A DNA stretch of 49,990 nucleotides from Patescibacteria group bacterium (GCA_016936175.1 JAFGPN010000001.1:1-49990), one strand, 5' to 3'; numbered from the stretch's first letter, positions 25,126 through 32,564 are shown. A program made the numbers and translations. The notes: a model not told the origin generated them from the letters alone.

Positions 25126-27487
25126 TTATGCCCGAATAGAAATATTTAAGAATCTGCTCGGCAGTCTGACCAGCGGCCGCCATATTGTAAGAGCTCCACT
25201 GAGATAATCCTATTCCGTGGCCATTACCCTTACCGCTTAAAACAAAGTCCGGTCCATTGTCTGGTCCAGTCGTAATAATAGTAAGGTTCATGCTCTTAAT
25301 GTAGTTGCTGTCGGTTAAGTAGTCGAAGGTATTCAAATCCATCGTGGCCCGCTTGCCCGTGCTGGTAGTTAAGGTAACGCTTTTTAGTCGACCCGAGGGA
25401 TATCTATCATCGACCATCATCCCCACCACCGTCTCGCCGGCGCCCGCCCCAACTTTTGCCAATTGATCACTAAACCGATTTTGGACATAGCCCTGAGATA
25501 AGGTCGCCTCCCACGTTACCGGCTTAGCGTACGAATCCGCTACGCCCTTTAAATACGGAATGGCTTTGGCAGGGTTGCCACTACTCCAAACATTCTCCAC
25601 GTTTTCCGTTGCTCCGCCACTGTCAGAATGATAGTAGGTCAAGGCTGGCTGACCGTTGTACAGCACTAACAAGCCAAGGGTTGCATCAACTGCCTGAGAG
25701 ATGCCCGGTCGATTAGTTTCATAATTAAAGCCATAGTAAACCTGGTCTCTAGTATCATCATAGATATCAAAGATATCTGCTTTGGGGTCGTTAATCCGGC
25801 GAACTGCAAATGTGCGCGCCGCAATTACCTGCGCCTTGCGTGCCTCCATGGGCCAACTATCCGGCACCTCTGCCAATCCCCTTAGATAGTCCTCTAACTC
25901 CAACTCGTTAACTAACCAAACGTTGCCGCTATAGCTCGAACGGCGGATAGCGATAATCCCCCTAAAACGATTATAGCTGCTGCTTACCCCATCATTACTT
26001 ACTGTAATTACAGAATTTTTCAGTGGAATAAATCTTAAATAATCATCAATCGAGCGGGCCGATCCACCGATATTAATCGAATAACCGCCACTAATTGCAG
26101 TAACCACCACCAGCTGACTATTAGTAATTCTTTCGACCAAACCGCGACCATCTCCCCGCCTAATTACCATCCCATTGCTACTGCTAATGGTCATGCTGTT
26201 GGTAGTAGAATTTAGCCCTACCCGAATTGGTCGTAACAACTTAAGTTCTTCGTTAACCGTAATCTCCCAATAGATACCCATGTCTTCCATCCAAGCAACA
26301 TTCTCTATCACCGGCCTAAAGTACTCCTTGTAGGTGCCAATCTGCTCCGGCGCCCGAACTGTAAAACTAAACCGGCCAGTCTCGCCCGGAGCAACATCTT
26401 TATCTACTGTGGCTACTCGATTATTGCTCAGCCAACTGGAATCATAAAATAAGCTCTCGCGATCTAGCGCTCGGGCTGTACCCAATTTGGTAGCATTATC
26501 TCCGGTGGCCTTCCAAATCGTATTGCCCTTATTAATCAGCTCCACCCAAAGAGTGGCCGTTGTTCCGGGGGTAAGTGATACCGGTTCAGACTGGCGTGCA
26601 AAGCTAGCTGAATAGATTGCTGGCTGAACAGTTACCTCAATCCCAAAGTCAGATTGGGGTAACCAGGCTAGCCCTTCTGCCACCACCGCAAAATTTTCTA
26701 CATATTTACCCGGTTTACTAGGGGCGCTGATTGTAAAATTAAACTCCGCTATACCTCCCGGAGCCGTTGCCATGCTGGCCATCGCCGCTCGATTATCACT
26801 CAGCCAACTACTCGATCTAAACAAACTTCTTCTGTCCAGTGGCTTGGCCGTGCCTATCTTAATCGCGTTGGGGCCACCATTAGCCCAGGTAATGTCACCA
26901 GTATTTTTAAGGTTGAGATTAACTACTTGGGTTTCTCCGGTTTTTAGGATGATTGGAGGTGGTGTAGATACTAATTCACCGGTAATAACAGCGGGCTTGG
27001 CATCAACGTCGATATAAAATTCAAACCCCTCAAACCAAGTTACTCCCTCCGCTACTAAACCAAAATATTCACGATAGTTGCCTTGGGCCAACGTTCCTGA
27101 TGTAATATCAAACACAAACTTACCCACTTCACCAGGAGCAATTTCAGTTTCGGCTGTACTAGCCAGCCTGTTGTCACTTAGCCAATTGGTGGCGCGCAAA
27201 TTGCTATTTCTGTCTCTTTTTCGAACAGTGCCGATCTTAACCGCATTATCGCCAGAGTTTTTCCAGGTGCTTAAACCAGTGTTTTTAAGCTCTATCCAAA
27301 CCTGCTTGGTCTCCCCAGTCTTCAGGCTAACCTTTTCTGCTTGAGCCACCCATTGGGCGGCATACTCGGAGGTAGCCAAAACCGACCGGGTAGCTCCTCC
27401 CCCAACCACTAAGGCCACTAAAAATATCCCCAAAAGTTGCGCGTATCTCATCATTGATGATCTAATTTTTCCTCTGTAATCCATCAT
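25109..27487 (-). CDS. Surface protein: three NBR1-like Ig repeats plus SpoIID/LytB domain
   Basis: A 792-aa exported protein. A signal anchor lies at about 16-38. Three repeats of about 110-115 residues follow (roughly 40-160, 170-290 and 295-410). Each has the pattern SL..G.T...WVEL.N.G...W...GDNA.K.GT....R.S.....WLS.NR.A, typical of Ig-like domains from the NBR1 family. A SpoIID/LytB-type domain (about 420-790) contains ELELEDYLRGLAEVPDSWP, EARKAQVIAARTFA and GHGIGLSQWSS. SpoIID proteins are peptidoglycan lytic enzymes or amidase partners, so a wall-remodelling role with glycan- or protein-binding repeats is likely. An ATG at about 27454 (MMRYAQLL) is an alternative start. Confidence 0.88.
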   Translation of the reverse strand: MMDYRGKIRSSMMRYAQLLGIFLVALVVGGGATRSVLATSEYAAQWVAQAEKVSLKTGETKQVWIELKNTGLSTWKNSGDNAVKIGTVRKRDRNSNLRATNWLSDNRLASTAETEIAPGEVGKFVFDITSGTLAQGNYREYFGLVAEGVTWFEGFEFYIDVDAKPAVITGELVSTPPPIILKTGETQVVNLNLKNTGDITWANGGPNAIKIGTAKPLDRRSLFRSSSWLSDNRAAMASMATAPGGIAEFNFTISAPSKPGKYVENFAVVAEGLAWLPQSDFGIEVTVQPAIYSASFARQSEPVSLTPGTTATLWVELINKGNTIWKATGDNATKLGTARALDRESLFYDSSWLSNNRVATVDKDVAPGETGRFSFTVRAPEQIGTYKEYFRPVIENVAWMEDMGIYWEITVNEELKLLRPIRVGLNSTTNSMTISSSNGMVIRRGDGRGLVERITNSQLVVVTAISGGYSINIGGSARSIDDYLRFIPLKNSVITVSNDGVSSSYNRFRGIIAIRRSSYSGNVWLVNELELEDYLRGLAEVPDSWPMEARKAQVIAARTFAVRRINDPKADIFDIYDDTRDQVYYGFNYETNRPGISQAVDATLGLLVLYNGQPALTYYHSDSGGATENVENVWSSGNPAKAIPYLKGVADSYAKPVTWEATLSQGYVQNRFSDQLAKVGAGAGETVVGMMVDDRYPSGRLKSVTLTTSTGKRATMDLNTFDYLTDSNYIKSMNLTIITTGPDNGPDFVLSGKGNGHGIGLSQWSSYNMAAAGQTAEQILKYFYSGISVGVA

Positions 27488-27504
27488 AGATTAATCCGCT
27501 CAAA

Positions 27505-27533
27505 TTACCAAAATATTACCCCTTATATATAAT
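27505..27533 (+). promoter_or_regulatory. hsp20-galU promoter
   Basis: TTACCA (27505-27510) and TATAAT (27528-27533) are 17 bp apart. Transcription should start near 27540, leaving almost no leader before the hsp20 ATG. Confidence 0.55.
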
Positions 27534-27543
27534 GGTAATGCAG

Positions 27544-27969
27544 ATGAAGATCGGCAATTCCATACAAGTCTTTACCCGCTCAACCAAGCGTCGACTACCG
27601 ACTAGCTTAGACGAACAGAACATCGAACAATCAGAAATAGAAGAAGACCTCGAACTGCCTATCGACCTAGCCCGCCGCGGGCAAAACCTAATTATTGCGA
27701 CACCCATCGTGGGGGCATCTACCGAAGACATCAGTATCACCGTGAATCAGGATATTCTGTTTATTCACAAAAGCGCCACCCCGATCTCCGGTCGAATGGA
27801 CACTCACTATATTAAAGAGTGCCACTGGGGACCGATTGCAAGAGAGGTTCACCTGCCCCTACCAGTCGATGCCGACAACATTCAGGCCACCCTCAAAGAT
27901 GGGATACTAACCATAACTTTGCCTATAATTAAATCAACTAGTCGAACTAAAGTAATCAAGATACGATGA
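27544..27969 (+). CDS. Hsp20/alpha-crystallin family small heat shock protein
   Basis: A 141-aa small chaperone. The alpha-crystallin domain runs from about 46 to 135, with strand patterns LIIATPIVGASTEDISITV and the GP...EVHLPLPVDADNIQATLKDGILTITLP block near its end. The last residues KVIKIR replace the usual C-terminal I-x-I motif. ATGs at 27532 and 27538 are in frame, but the first overlaps the -10 box; 27544 is the first ATG clearly inside the predicted transcript, and 27538 is also possible. Its stop overlaps the galU start (ATGA), so the two are coupled. Confidence 0.85.
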   Translation: MKIGNSIQVFTRSTKRRLPTSLDEQNIEQSEIEEDLELPIDLARRGQNLIIATPIVGASTEDISITVNQDILFIHKSATPISGRMDTHYIKECHWGPIAREVHLPLPVDADNIQATLKDGILTITLPIIKSTSRTKVIKIR

Positions 27970-28829
27970 AAAAAATTACCAAGGGGATTATCGCTATTGC
28001 TGGATTTGGAACCCGATTTTTGCCGGCCACTAAAACTATCCCCAAGGAGATGTTGCCGATTATCAACAAGCCGGTCATTCAGTACATTGTTGAGGAAATG
28101 GTAGAGGCCGGAATCACAGATATTATCTTGGTCACCAGCTGGCAGAAACGAGCAGTAGAAGATTACTTTGATCGAGTCTACGCAATCGAAGAGCACCTGG
28201 AGGATAACGGCAAAACCGATTTACTTACCGAACTTCGCCGGATTGATACACTGGCTAACTTTATCTATGTTCGTCAAAAAGGTGGACACGGCAATGGGGC
28301 GGCCATTCTCTCTGCCCAAAGCGCAGTTGGCAATGAGCCCTTTTTAGTTGCCTTCGGAGACGACTTGGTTAAAATCGAGCCCGGCTACCCCTCATTCAGC
28401 AAACAACTGGTCGAGGACTACTACCAGCACGGCACATCTGTTTTAGGAGCCCAGTCCGTTACCCCCGATCAGGCACATAAGTACGGAATTATCGAAACCG
28501 ATTCTAGCGGTGATTTGGTTGCCAGGTTGATCGAAAAACCCACCCCTCAGCAGACCAAATCAACCCTGGCCAGTTTTGGTCGTTATTTATTTACTCCAGA
28601 GATTTTCGATTATCTTAAAAAAACCGTCGCCGGGAAAAATGGAGAAATCTGGTTAGTAGATGGTATCGCAGCCATGTTAAAGAAATATCCAGTGCGAGCA
28701 CGCCAGATCGAAGGTGGTCAATGGTATACTACAGGTGATCCGGTTAATTACTTCCGTGCCCTGCTCACCTACAGTATTGATCAACCAGATCTAAAACGGG
28801 TGTTAAAAGAGTTCACAAAAAAACTATGA
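27966..28829 (+). CDS. galU: UTP-glucose-1-phosphate uridylyltransferase
   Basis: A 287-aa nucleotidyltransferase making UDP-glucose. The nucleotide-binding loop is GFGTRFLPATKTIPKEML (about 13-30), with RQKGGHGNGAAIL, LVAFGDDLV and LIEKPTP as further family blocks. The N-terminus MKKITKGIIAIAG fits the family start. It overlaps hsp20 upstream and the solute-binding protein downstream by ATGA, so three unrelated-looking proteins are translationally coupled. Confidence 0.95.
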   Translation: MKKITKGIIAIAGFGTRFLPATKTIPKEMLPIINKPVIQYIVEEMVEAGITDIILVTSWQKRAVEDYFDRVYAIEEHLEDNGKTDLLTELRRIDTLANFIYVRQKGGHGNGAAILSAQSAVGNEPFLVAFGDDLVKIEPGYPSFSKQLVEDYYQHGTSVLGAQSVTPDQAHKYGIIETDSSGDLVARLIEKPTPQQTKSTLASFGRYLFTPEIFDYLKKTVAGKNGEIWLVDGIAAMLKKYPVRARQIEGGQWYTTGDPVNYFRALLTYSIDQPDLKRVLKEFTKKL

Positions 28830-30163
28830 AAAAGCTGGTTTCGTATCTGTCGCTCTCATTAATTACTGTTTTAATCCTGTCTGCCGCTGGTTGTGGGACC
28901 TCCCCTGGAGGCGGCCGGGTCGATATCGATACTACCACCCCAATCGTATTGCAATATGATCGGCTATTTGATGAGAGTACGGTTTTGGATGAGACCATCA
29001 AGCGATATCAAGAGGATCATCCAAATATTACTATCGTGGTAAGAAAGGTTAATCTTAAACCGGGTGAAACCATCTACGACTATCAAAAGGATTTGATCAA
29101 ACAGATTGCCGACGGCAACGGGCCAGATATGTTTATGATTCACAACGACTGGCTTCCCTATACCAAAAATCTTATCAGCCCAATGGATCCCAGAACAATG
29201 AGTGCTCAGACCTATTCTGAGACTTTTTACCCAGTGGTAACGGGAGATTTTATCGACGCTAACCAAATCTACGCTGTTCCCTACTACATCGATAACCTGA
29301 TGTTGTTTTATAACACCAACATATTAGAAGAGGTCGGCATCAGACGCCCACCCCAAACTTGGAAGGAGCTGGTAGATATGGTGCCAAAATTAACCCAATA
29401 CGGACCGGGCGATACAATTAAGAAATCTGCCATCCCCTTGGGTGTGGCCGAGAGCATCCCCCGCTTTGCCGAGATTCTGGCGGCCCTGATTCTGCAGTAC
29501 GGCGGAGAGATGACCACGACCGACCACACTAAGGCTACCTTCGACCTGCCAGCCCCCAATTCCGAACCCCCGTACTTTTCTGGTCGAGAAGCACTGAAGT
29601 TCTATACCGATTTCGCCAACCCGGCATCGGCGGTGTACACCTATACAGATGCTAAAAATAGCGATGGGTCGTTTAAATTTCCTATCGATGTTCAAGCCTT
29701 TATGGAAGAAAAAGCCGCTATGATGATCGGCTATGCTTATCAGGTAGCTAACATCAAAAAGTTTGCCCCTAACCTAACCTTTGAGACCGCCCCCTTGCCA
29801 CAGCTTCGCCCCGGAGAGCCCTTAACAATAGCCAATTACTGGGGCGAGACCGTCTCCAAAAATTCTGAGCACCCCAATGAGGCTTGGGACTTTATTAACT
29901 TCGTGGCCAAAAATCAGTACAACTACGCTTGGGCCAGTCAGCGTATCCCAGCTACCAAAGACAGCCGCGAATCATACGTCGACCGACAATACTACGGCCC
30001 AGTAGCCGAGCAGGCCAACAGTAGCAAATCTTGGTATCGCCACAACTCCCCAGCCGTGGAAGATATCTTTGCCCGGATGGTCAACAGTGTGTTACATAGC
30101 GGCGTAGCTATCTCCACCGCAATCGATACAGCCGCCCGAGATATTAACCAACTGTCTCCGTAA
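28826..30163 (+). CDS. Extracellular solute-binding lipoprotein (sugar ABC type)
   Basis: A 445-aa lipoprotein with signal peptide and lipobox SAAGC (Cys23), then a family-1 solute-binding protein fold: the PDMFMIHNDWLP segment, YAVPYYIDNLMLFYN and NEAWDFINFVA are typical of maltose/sugar-type binding proteins. No ABC permease or ATPase gene is in the window, so it is an orphan here. The next gene, a VirB2-like pilin, starts two bases after its stop. Confidence 0.9.
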   Translation: MKKLVSYLSLSLITVLILSAAGCGTSPGGGRVDIDTTTPIVLQYDRLFDESTVLDETIKRYQEDHPNITIVVRKVNLKPGETIYDYQKDLIKQIADGNGPDMFMIHNDWLPYTKNLISPMDPRTMSAQTYSETFYPVVTGDFIDANQIYAVPYYIDNLMLFYNTNILEEVGIRRPPQTWKELVDMVPKLTQYGPGDTIKKSAIPLGVAESIPRFAEILAALILQYGGEMTTTDHTKATFDLPAPNSEPPYFSGREALKFYTDFANPASAVYTYTDAKNSDGSFKFPIDVQAFMEEKAAMMIGYAYQVANIKKFAPNLTFETAPLPQLRPGEPLTIANYWGETVSKNSEHPNEAWDFINFVAKNQYNYAWASQRIPATKDSRESYVDRQYYGPVAEQANSSKSWYRHNSPAVEDIFARMVNSVLHSGVAISTAIDTAARDINQLSP

Positions 30164-30164
30164 A

Positions 30165-30422
30165 ATGTCAGTCGTACTAGGATTGGTTAACAGACTTACA
30201 GATACCGCAATCAAAATCGGCAATACTATTTTGTTGCCTGTCGGTGGAGCCATCGTGGTGTTAGCCTTACTCTGGGGAGGTGTTCAATATGCCCAGGGCA
30301 ATGCGGAAGCCGGCAAAAAAACTATCACCGCAGCCATTATCGGTCTGGTAATAATAGCAGTGGCCTCGCTGTTAGTAAGTCTAGCCAATCAAGCCGTATT
30401 ACAACAGCTACCAACCGGTTAG
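30165..30422 (+). CDS. TrbC/VirB2-like small pilin protein (short form)
   Basis: An 85-aa protein with two hydrophobic helices (about 20-40 and 55-77) separated by a short polar loop NAEAGKKT. This GNTILLPVGGAIVVLALLWGGVQYAQG pattern followed by a second helix is the TrbC/VirB2 pilin fold, without an obvious signal peptide. It starts one base after the solute-binding protein stop. It resembles the next gene (30506-30847) in layout, and both may contribute to a type IV secretion pilus. Confidence 0.75.
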   Translation: MSVVLGLVNRLTDTAIKIGNTILLPVGGAIVVLALLWGGVQYAQGNAEAGKKTITAAIIGLVIIAVASLLVSLANQAVLQQLPTG

Positions 30423-30436
30423 AACCACCGCGAGAG

Positions 30437-30465
30437 TTTATACTGTCCGTTCTTTTTGCTATAAT
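30437..30465 (+). promoter_or_regulatory. Promoter for the second pilin gene
   Basis: TTTATA (30437-30442) and TATAAT (30460-30465) are 17 bp apart, with a TGC extended -10. The leader holds AAAGGGG 9 bases before the ATG at 30506, one of the clearer ribosome sites in the window. Confidence 0.65.
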
Positions 30466-30505
30466 GGCTTTGACTTAATTTAACTTATTAAGAAAGGGGT
30501 ACAAT

Positions 30506-30847
30506 ATGAGAATGTTTCAGCAAGTCAGTAGCGTAGTAATCGCTAGTGTGGCCACCGTCGCTCAAGCCGGTTTAGCTCTAGCTCAGATAACTGCGCCCAG
30601 CGTTGGACAAGTTCCAGCCGGCACCAACATTAAAGACATTTTGATAAAGGTTGGTAACTGGCTCTTAACTATCGCTGGCGCTCTGGCGGTTGTTTACCTC
30701 ATCTACGGTGGCATTATGTACATCGTCGGCGGAGAAAAAGGCGCCGAAAAGGCCAAGACGATGATTATCAACGCCATCACCGGTTTGGTAATTATTGCTC
30801 TCGCCTCGTTAATTGCCCGCCTGGTTGTTAAGACCCTGGGCGCTTAA
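30506..30847 (+). CDS. TrbC/VirB2-like pilin with signal peptide
   Basis: A 113-aa protein with an N-terminal signal peptide (about 1-26, ending near ALAQ) and a mature part with two hydrophobic helices (about 50-72 and 86-108) joined by a polar turn GGEKGAEKAKT. That is the TrbC/VirB2 major-pilin plan; the YGGIMYIVGG glycine pattern is typical of CPR homologues. It has its own extended -10 promoter, AAAGGGG ribosome site and a strong terminator, as expected for a highly expressed structural protein. Confidence 0.85.
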   Translation: MRMFQQVSSVVIASVATVAQAGLALAQITAPSVGQVPAGTNIKDILIKVGNWLLTIAGALAVVYLIYGGIMYIVGGEKGAEKAKTMIINAITGLVIIALASLIARLVVKTLGA

Positions 30848-30872
30848 CAGCATCCGATCTCAGTTACAACCT

Positions 30873-30904
30873 AAAAATCCCGTTCTGAGCAGAACGGGAT
30901 TTTT
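30873..30904 (+). terminator. Bidirectional intrinsic terminator
   Basis: A perfect 15-bp stem AAAAATCCCGTTCTG/CAGAACGGGATTTTT (30873-30887 with 30890-30904) has flanking A and T runs, so it can act on both strands. It lies 26 bp after the pilin stop. Confidence 0.92.
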
Positions 30905-30921
30905 AGTTTCTTCCATCAGAC

Positions 30922-30992
30922 AAGGGGGCTCCCGACACCTTGCGGTTTCGATTCTTCCACTGCGGGGAAACTCCCGTTTCCCCGACCCCCTT
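30922..30992. repeat. Stem-loop module between two terminators
   Basis: The outer stem AAGGGGG (30922-30928) / CCCCCTT (30986-30992) encloses the hairpin GGGGAAAC-TCCC-GTTTCCCC (30964-30983). No gene is visible. It lies 28 bp beyond the tRNA-Arg terminator and resembles the other tRNA-side modules in having an outer stem with a hairpin inside. Confidence 0.5.
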
Positions 30993-31019
30993 CACACGGT
31001 TCGAATCCATCAGCCAACT

Positions 31020-31057
31020 AAAAACCACCACCCATTACGTAATGGGTGTTAGTTTTT
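31020..31057 (-). terminator. tRNA-Arg terminator (palindrome starting at the CCA end)
   Basis: The palindrome ACCCATTACGTAATGGGT (31030-31047) is flanked by AAAAAC/GTTTTT arms (31020-31025 and 31052-31057). On the minus strand it follows tRNA-Arg directly, sharing the A of the encoded CCA, and ends in GTTTTTAG. It works as an intrinsic terminator in sequence terms. Confidence 0.75.
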
Positions 31058-31133
31058 GGCGCGCCCGGAGGGATTCGAACCCCCGACCTGTCGGTCCGTA
31101 GCCGACCGCTCTGATCCCCTGAGCTACGGGCGC
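31057..31133 (-). tRNA. tRNA-Arg (anticodon ACG)
   Basis: A 77-base cloverleaf beginning GCGCCCG, with D arm GCTCAGGGGATCAGAGC, anticodon loop CTACGGA closed by GTCGG/CCGAC, T arm GGGGGTTCGAATCCCTC and acceptor CGGGCGC-G-CCA with CCA encoded. Its first 13 bases and flank are partly duplicated 149 bp upstream. Confidence 0.95.
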
Positions 31134-31288
31134 ATATAAAAGTATCCAATATCTATCTGATTCTCTGGCGTAAGGACTGCCGTTAAGTTTACCTCGTCTC
31201 GTCCCTCGTAGTCCAATCTATATTGGAAGAGGATAATTTCCTACTTCCAATGAGACTGGACGAAGTGGGAAGCTACGGGCGCACATAA
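31122..31288 (-). repeat. Direct repeat of the tRNA-Arg 5' end around a 149-bp insert
   Basis: AGCTACGGGCGCA plus a similar ATAA flank occurs at 31122-31139 (tRNA start and flank) and again at 31271-31288. The copies are 149 bp apart. A TATAAT (31296-31291, minus) sits 8 bp before the outer, truncated tRNA start, where a tRNA promoter is expected. The insert holds the inverted repeat ATTGGAAG/CTTCCAAT (31222-31229 with 31244-31251) and outer arms TCGTCC/GGACGA (31198-31203 with 31258-31263), but no reading frame. Confidence 0.65.
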
Positions 31289-31291
31289 GTA

Positions 31292-31783
31292 TTATATTTT
31301 CAGGAATCGATTAATCCTGTCAATCAAATCTTCTTGCTGATTTTTAGATTCAGGCAACCGATTACCCAACGCCCCCCTTATCCTCTCCCCTAATTCATCG
31401 GTAATCCCCAAAGATATCACCGGCATAAATCTTTGAATGGATATTATATTCAATTTAGTCGCTTCCTTGGACTTAGATATCCAAAATGTTTTTAACTGAT
31501 CATAAACGAATGTCCGATTACCGATAGTCATTCCATCATTGTCTATGCGACAACTGACCTTTTCGGGCGACATCCTGCCAGATAGATACAACGCCACCCC
31601 AACCATCACTACCACCCCAACCAATAACCAACGTCCGATATATATGGTATAAATCAATACCAACAGCAGTACTATTGCTACAATTAAATACCAACTCCAA
31701 CCTCGCCGATGAGTTTCAAAATTGGCAGACTCCCATTCAATCGGCTCTATCTGAACTGGCTTCTTAACTTCTTGCTCTTCCAT
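31292..31783 (-). CDS. Membrane protein with PH-like C-terminal domain
   Basis: A 163-aa protein. A soluble N-terminus (1-28) precedes two hydrophobic segments (about 30-48 and 52-68). The C-terminal 90 residues have the strand pattern of small bacterial PH-like domains (DUF5673-type): SCRIDNDGMTIGNRTFVYDQLKTFWI, then an amphipathic helix at the end (EDLIDRINRFLKI). Similar proteins are common in CPR genomes; function is unknown. Confidence 0.75.
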   Translation of the reverse strand: MEEQEVKKPVQIEPIEWESANFETHRRGWSWYLIVAIVLLLVLIYTIYIGRWLLVGVVVMVGVALYLSGRMSPEKVSCRIDNDGMTIGNRTFVYDQLKTFWISKSKEATKLNIISIQRFMPVISLGITDELGERIRGALGNRLPESKNQQEDLIDRINRFLKI

Positions 31784-31841
31784 GGCTATAAATATTTAAT
31801 GATTTAACATTTGCCTCTCGATTCGCTCCGCTCACTCGAGA

Positions 31842-31933
31842 CATTCGACTTCTTCATTGTGGTCGGAGCTTTGCCTCACAGGGCAAAGCGCAGATCATGA
31901 GCGGAGGTCGCCCGAAGCGACCGGAGTCGAATG
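31842..31933 (-). repeat. Inverted-repeat module fused to the tRNA-Ser(TGA) CCA end
   Basis: The arms CATTCGACT (31842-31850) and AGTCGAATG (31925-31933) enclose hairpins GCTTTGCC/GGCAAAGC (31868-31875 with 31882-31889) and GGTCGC-CCGAA-GCGACC (31906-31922). The right arm includes the CA of the tRNA CCA. A further pair CTCCGCTCA (31826-31834) / TGAGCGGAG (31899-31907) crosses the left arm. No T-run follows. The rest of 31784-31931 has no gene. Confidence 0.75.
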
Positions 31934-32023
31934 GCGGTGAGGGTGGGATTCGAACCCACGATACCCCGCAAAGGGTATAACGGTTTTCAAGACCGTCGCC
32001 TTCAGCCGCTCGGCCACCTCACC
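31932..32023 (-). tRNA. tRNA-Ser (anticodon TGA)
   Basis: A 92-base class II tRNA with acceptor GGTGAGG/CCTCACC-G-CCA, anticodon loop CTTGAAA closed by ACGGT/ACCGT, a long variable arm (ATACCC...GGGTAT) and T arm GTGGGTTCGAATCCCAC. CCA is encoded. It begins 10 bp after the stop of the GIY-YIG gene at 32034 and is probably on the same transcript. Confidence 0.95.
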
Positions 32024-32033
32024 CCTATACATA

Positions 32034-32288
32034 TTAAGGTTTCATGCCAATCACTAGACTTTCTTTTTTGGCTCGAGACCACCGCTTAACTTGCGCTTCA
32101 CGTCTCCGAGCCAAAAGATAATCATTGTATGCCTCAGAGTAAACTACCTGGGCTGCCCCATGTTGCTTAACCCAGGCTGCGCCCTGGCCCTTATTATGTC
32201 GGCCTAGTCTCTGACTTAAGTTTTGGGTCACCCCAACATACAGGCTCCCATCGGCACAGCGGAGAATGTAAAAATACCAATTGTTCAT
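32034..32288 (-). CDS. Standalone GIY-YIG nuclease-domain protein (copy 2, between two tRNA-Ser genes)
   Basis: An 84-aa single GIY-YIG domain of the UPF0213 type: core strands WYFYILRC (4-11) and SLYVGVT (15-21), Arg27 in LSQRLGRH and Glu64 in RRREAQVK as catalytic candidates. The start at 32288 (MNNWYFYIL) matches the family; the longer frame to 32327 runs back into an inverted repeat. It lies between tRNA-Ser(GCT) and tRNA-Ser(TGA), 28 bp from the module attached to the former. It is clearly diverged from copy 1, so this is not a recent tandem duplicate. Confidence 0.88.
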   Translation of the reverse strand: MNNWYFYILRCADGSLYVGVTQNLSQRLGRHNKGQGAAWVKQHGAAQVVYSEAYNDYLLARRREAQVKRWSRAKKESLVIGMKP

Positions 32289-32315
32289 TATGTGGCCTCT
32301 CGACCTTGCTCGAGG

Positions 32316-32412
32316 CACTCGACTCATTCAGCTACTCGGTCGGAATTGCAAACCTGGTTTGCAATGGAGACCACGAGCGAATTTCGAACTTTTGTTCGAA
32401 ATGAGTCGAGTG
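32316..32412 (-). repeat. Inverted-repeat module fused to the tRNA-Ser(GCT) CCA end
   Basis: The 13-bp perfect arms CACTCGACTCATT (32316-32328) and AATGAGTCGAGTG (32400-32412) enclose hairpins ATTGCAAACC/GGTTTGCAAT (32345-32365) and ATTTCGAAC-TTTT-GTTCGAAAT (32381-32402). The right arm includes the CA of the encoded CCA. Next to it lies a CTCGA...TCGAG pairing just before the GIY-YIG gene. There is no T-run. Confidence 0.8.
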
Positions 32413-32503
32413 GCGGTGAGGGAGGGATTCGAACCCTCGCAGGGGATTACTCCCCTCTACCGGTTTAGCAAACCAGCCCCTTCAGCCACTTGGGTACCTC
32501 ACC
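32411..32503 (-). tRNA. tRNA-Ser (anticodon GCT)
   Basis: A 93-base class II tRNA with acceptor GGTGAGG/CCTCACC-G-CCA, anticodon loop TTGCTAA closed by CTGGT/ACCGG, a long variable arm (GAGGGGAG...CTCCCC type pairing) and T arm GAGGGTTCGAATCCCTC. CCA is encoded. It shares its acceptor stem sequence with the neighbouring tRNA-Ser(TGA). Confidence 0.95.
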
Positions 32504-32531
32504 ATAGGATTTTTCAATGTAGGACTACCAT

Positions 32532-32560
32532 ATTATATACTGGAGCCCCTAACCCACCAA
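32532..32560 (-). promoter_or_regulatory. Promoter for tRNA-Ser(GCT) and the downstream GIY-YIG/tRNA unit
   Basis: TATAAT (32537-32532, minus) lies 28 bp before the tRNA 5' end, with a weak TTGGTG 17 bp upstream. No other promoter is obvious before the GIY-YIG gene or tRNA-Ser(TGA). Confidence 0.5.
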
Positions 32561-32564
32561 GACT

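Noticed and set aside
30999-31010. GGTTCGAATCCAT on the plus strand, a tRNA T-arm look-alike
   Set aside because: No matching acceptor strand or anticodon arm lies 70-90 bases upstream, so there is no tRNA gene on the plus strand here.
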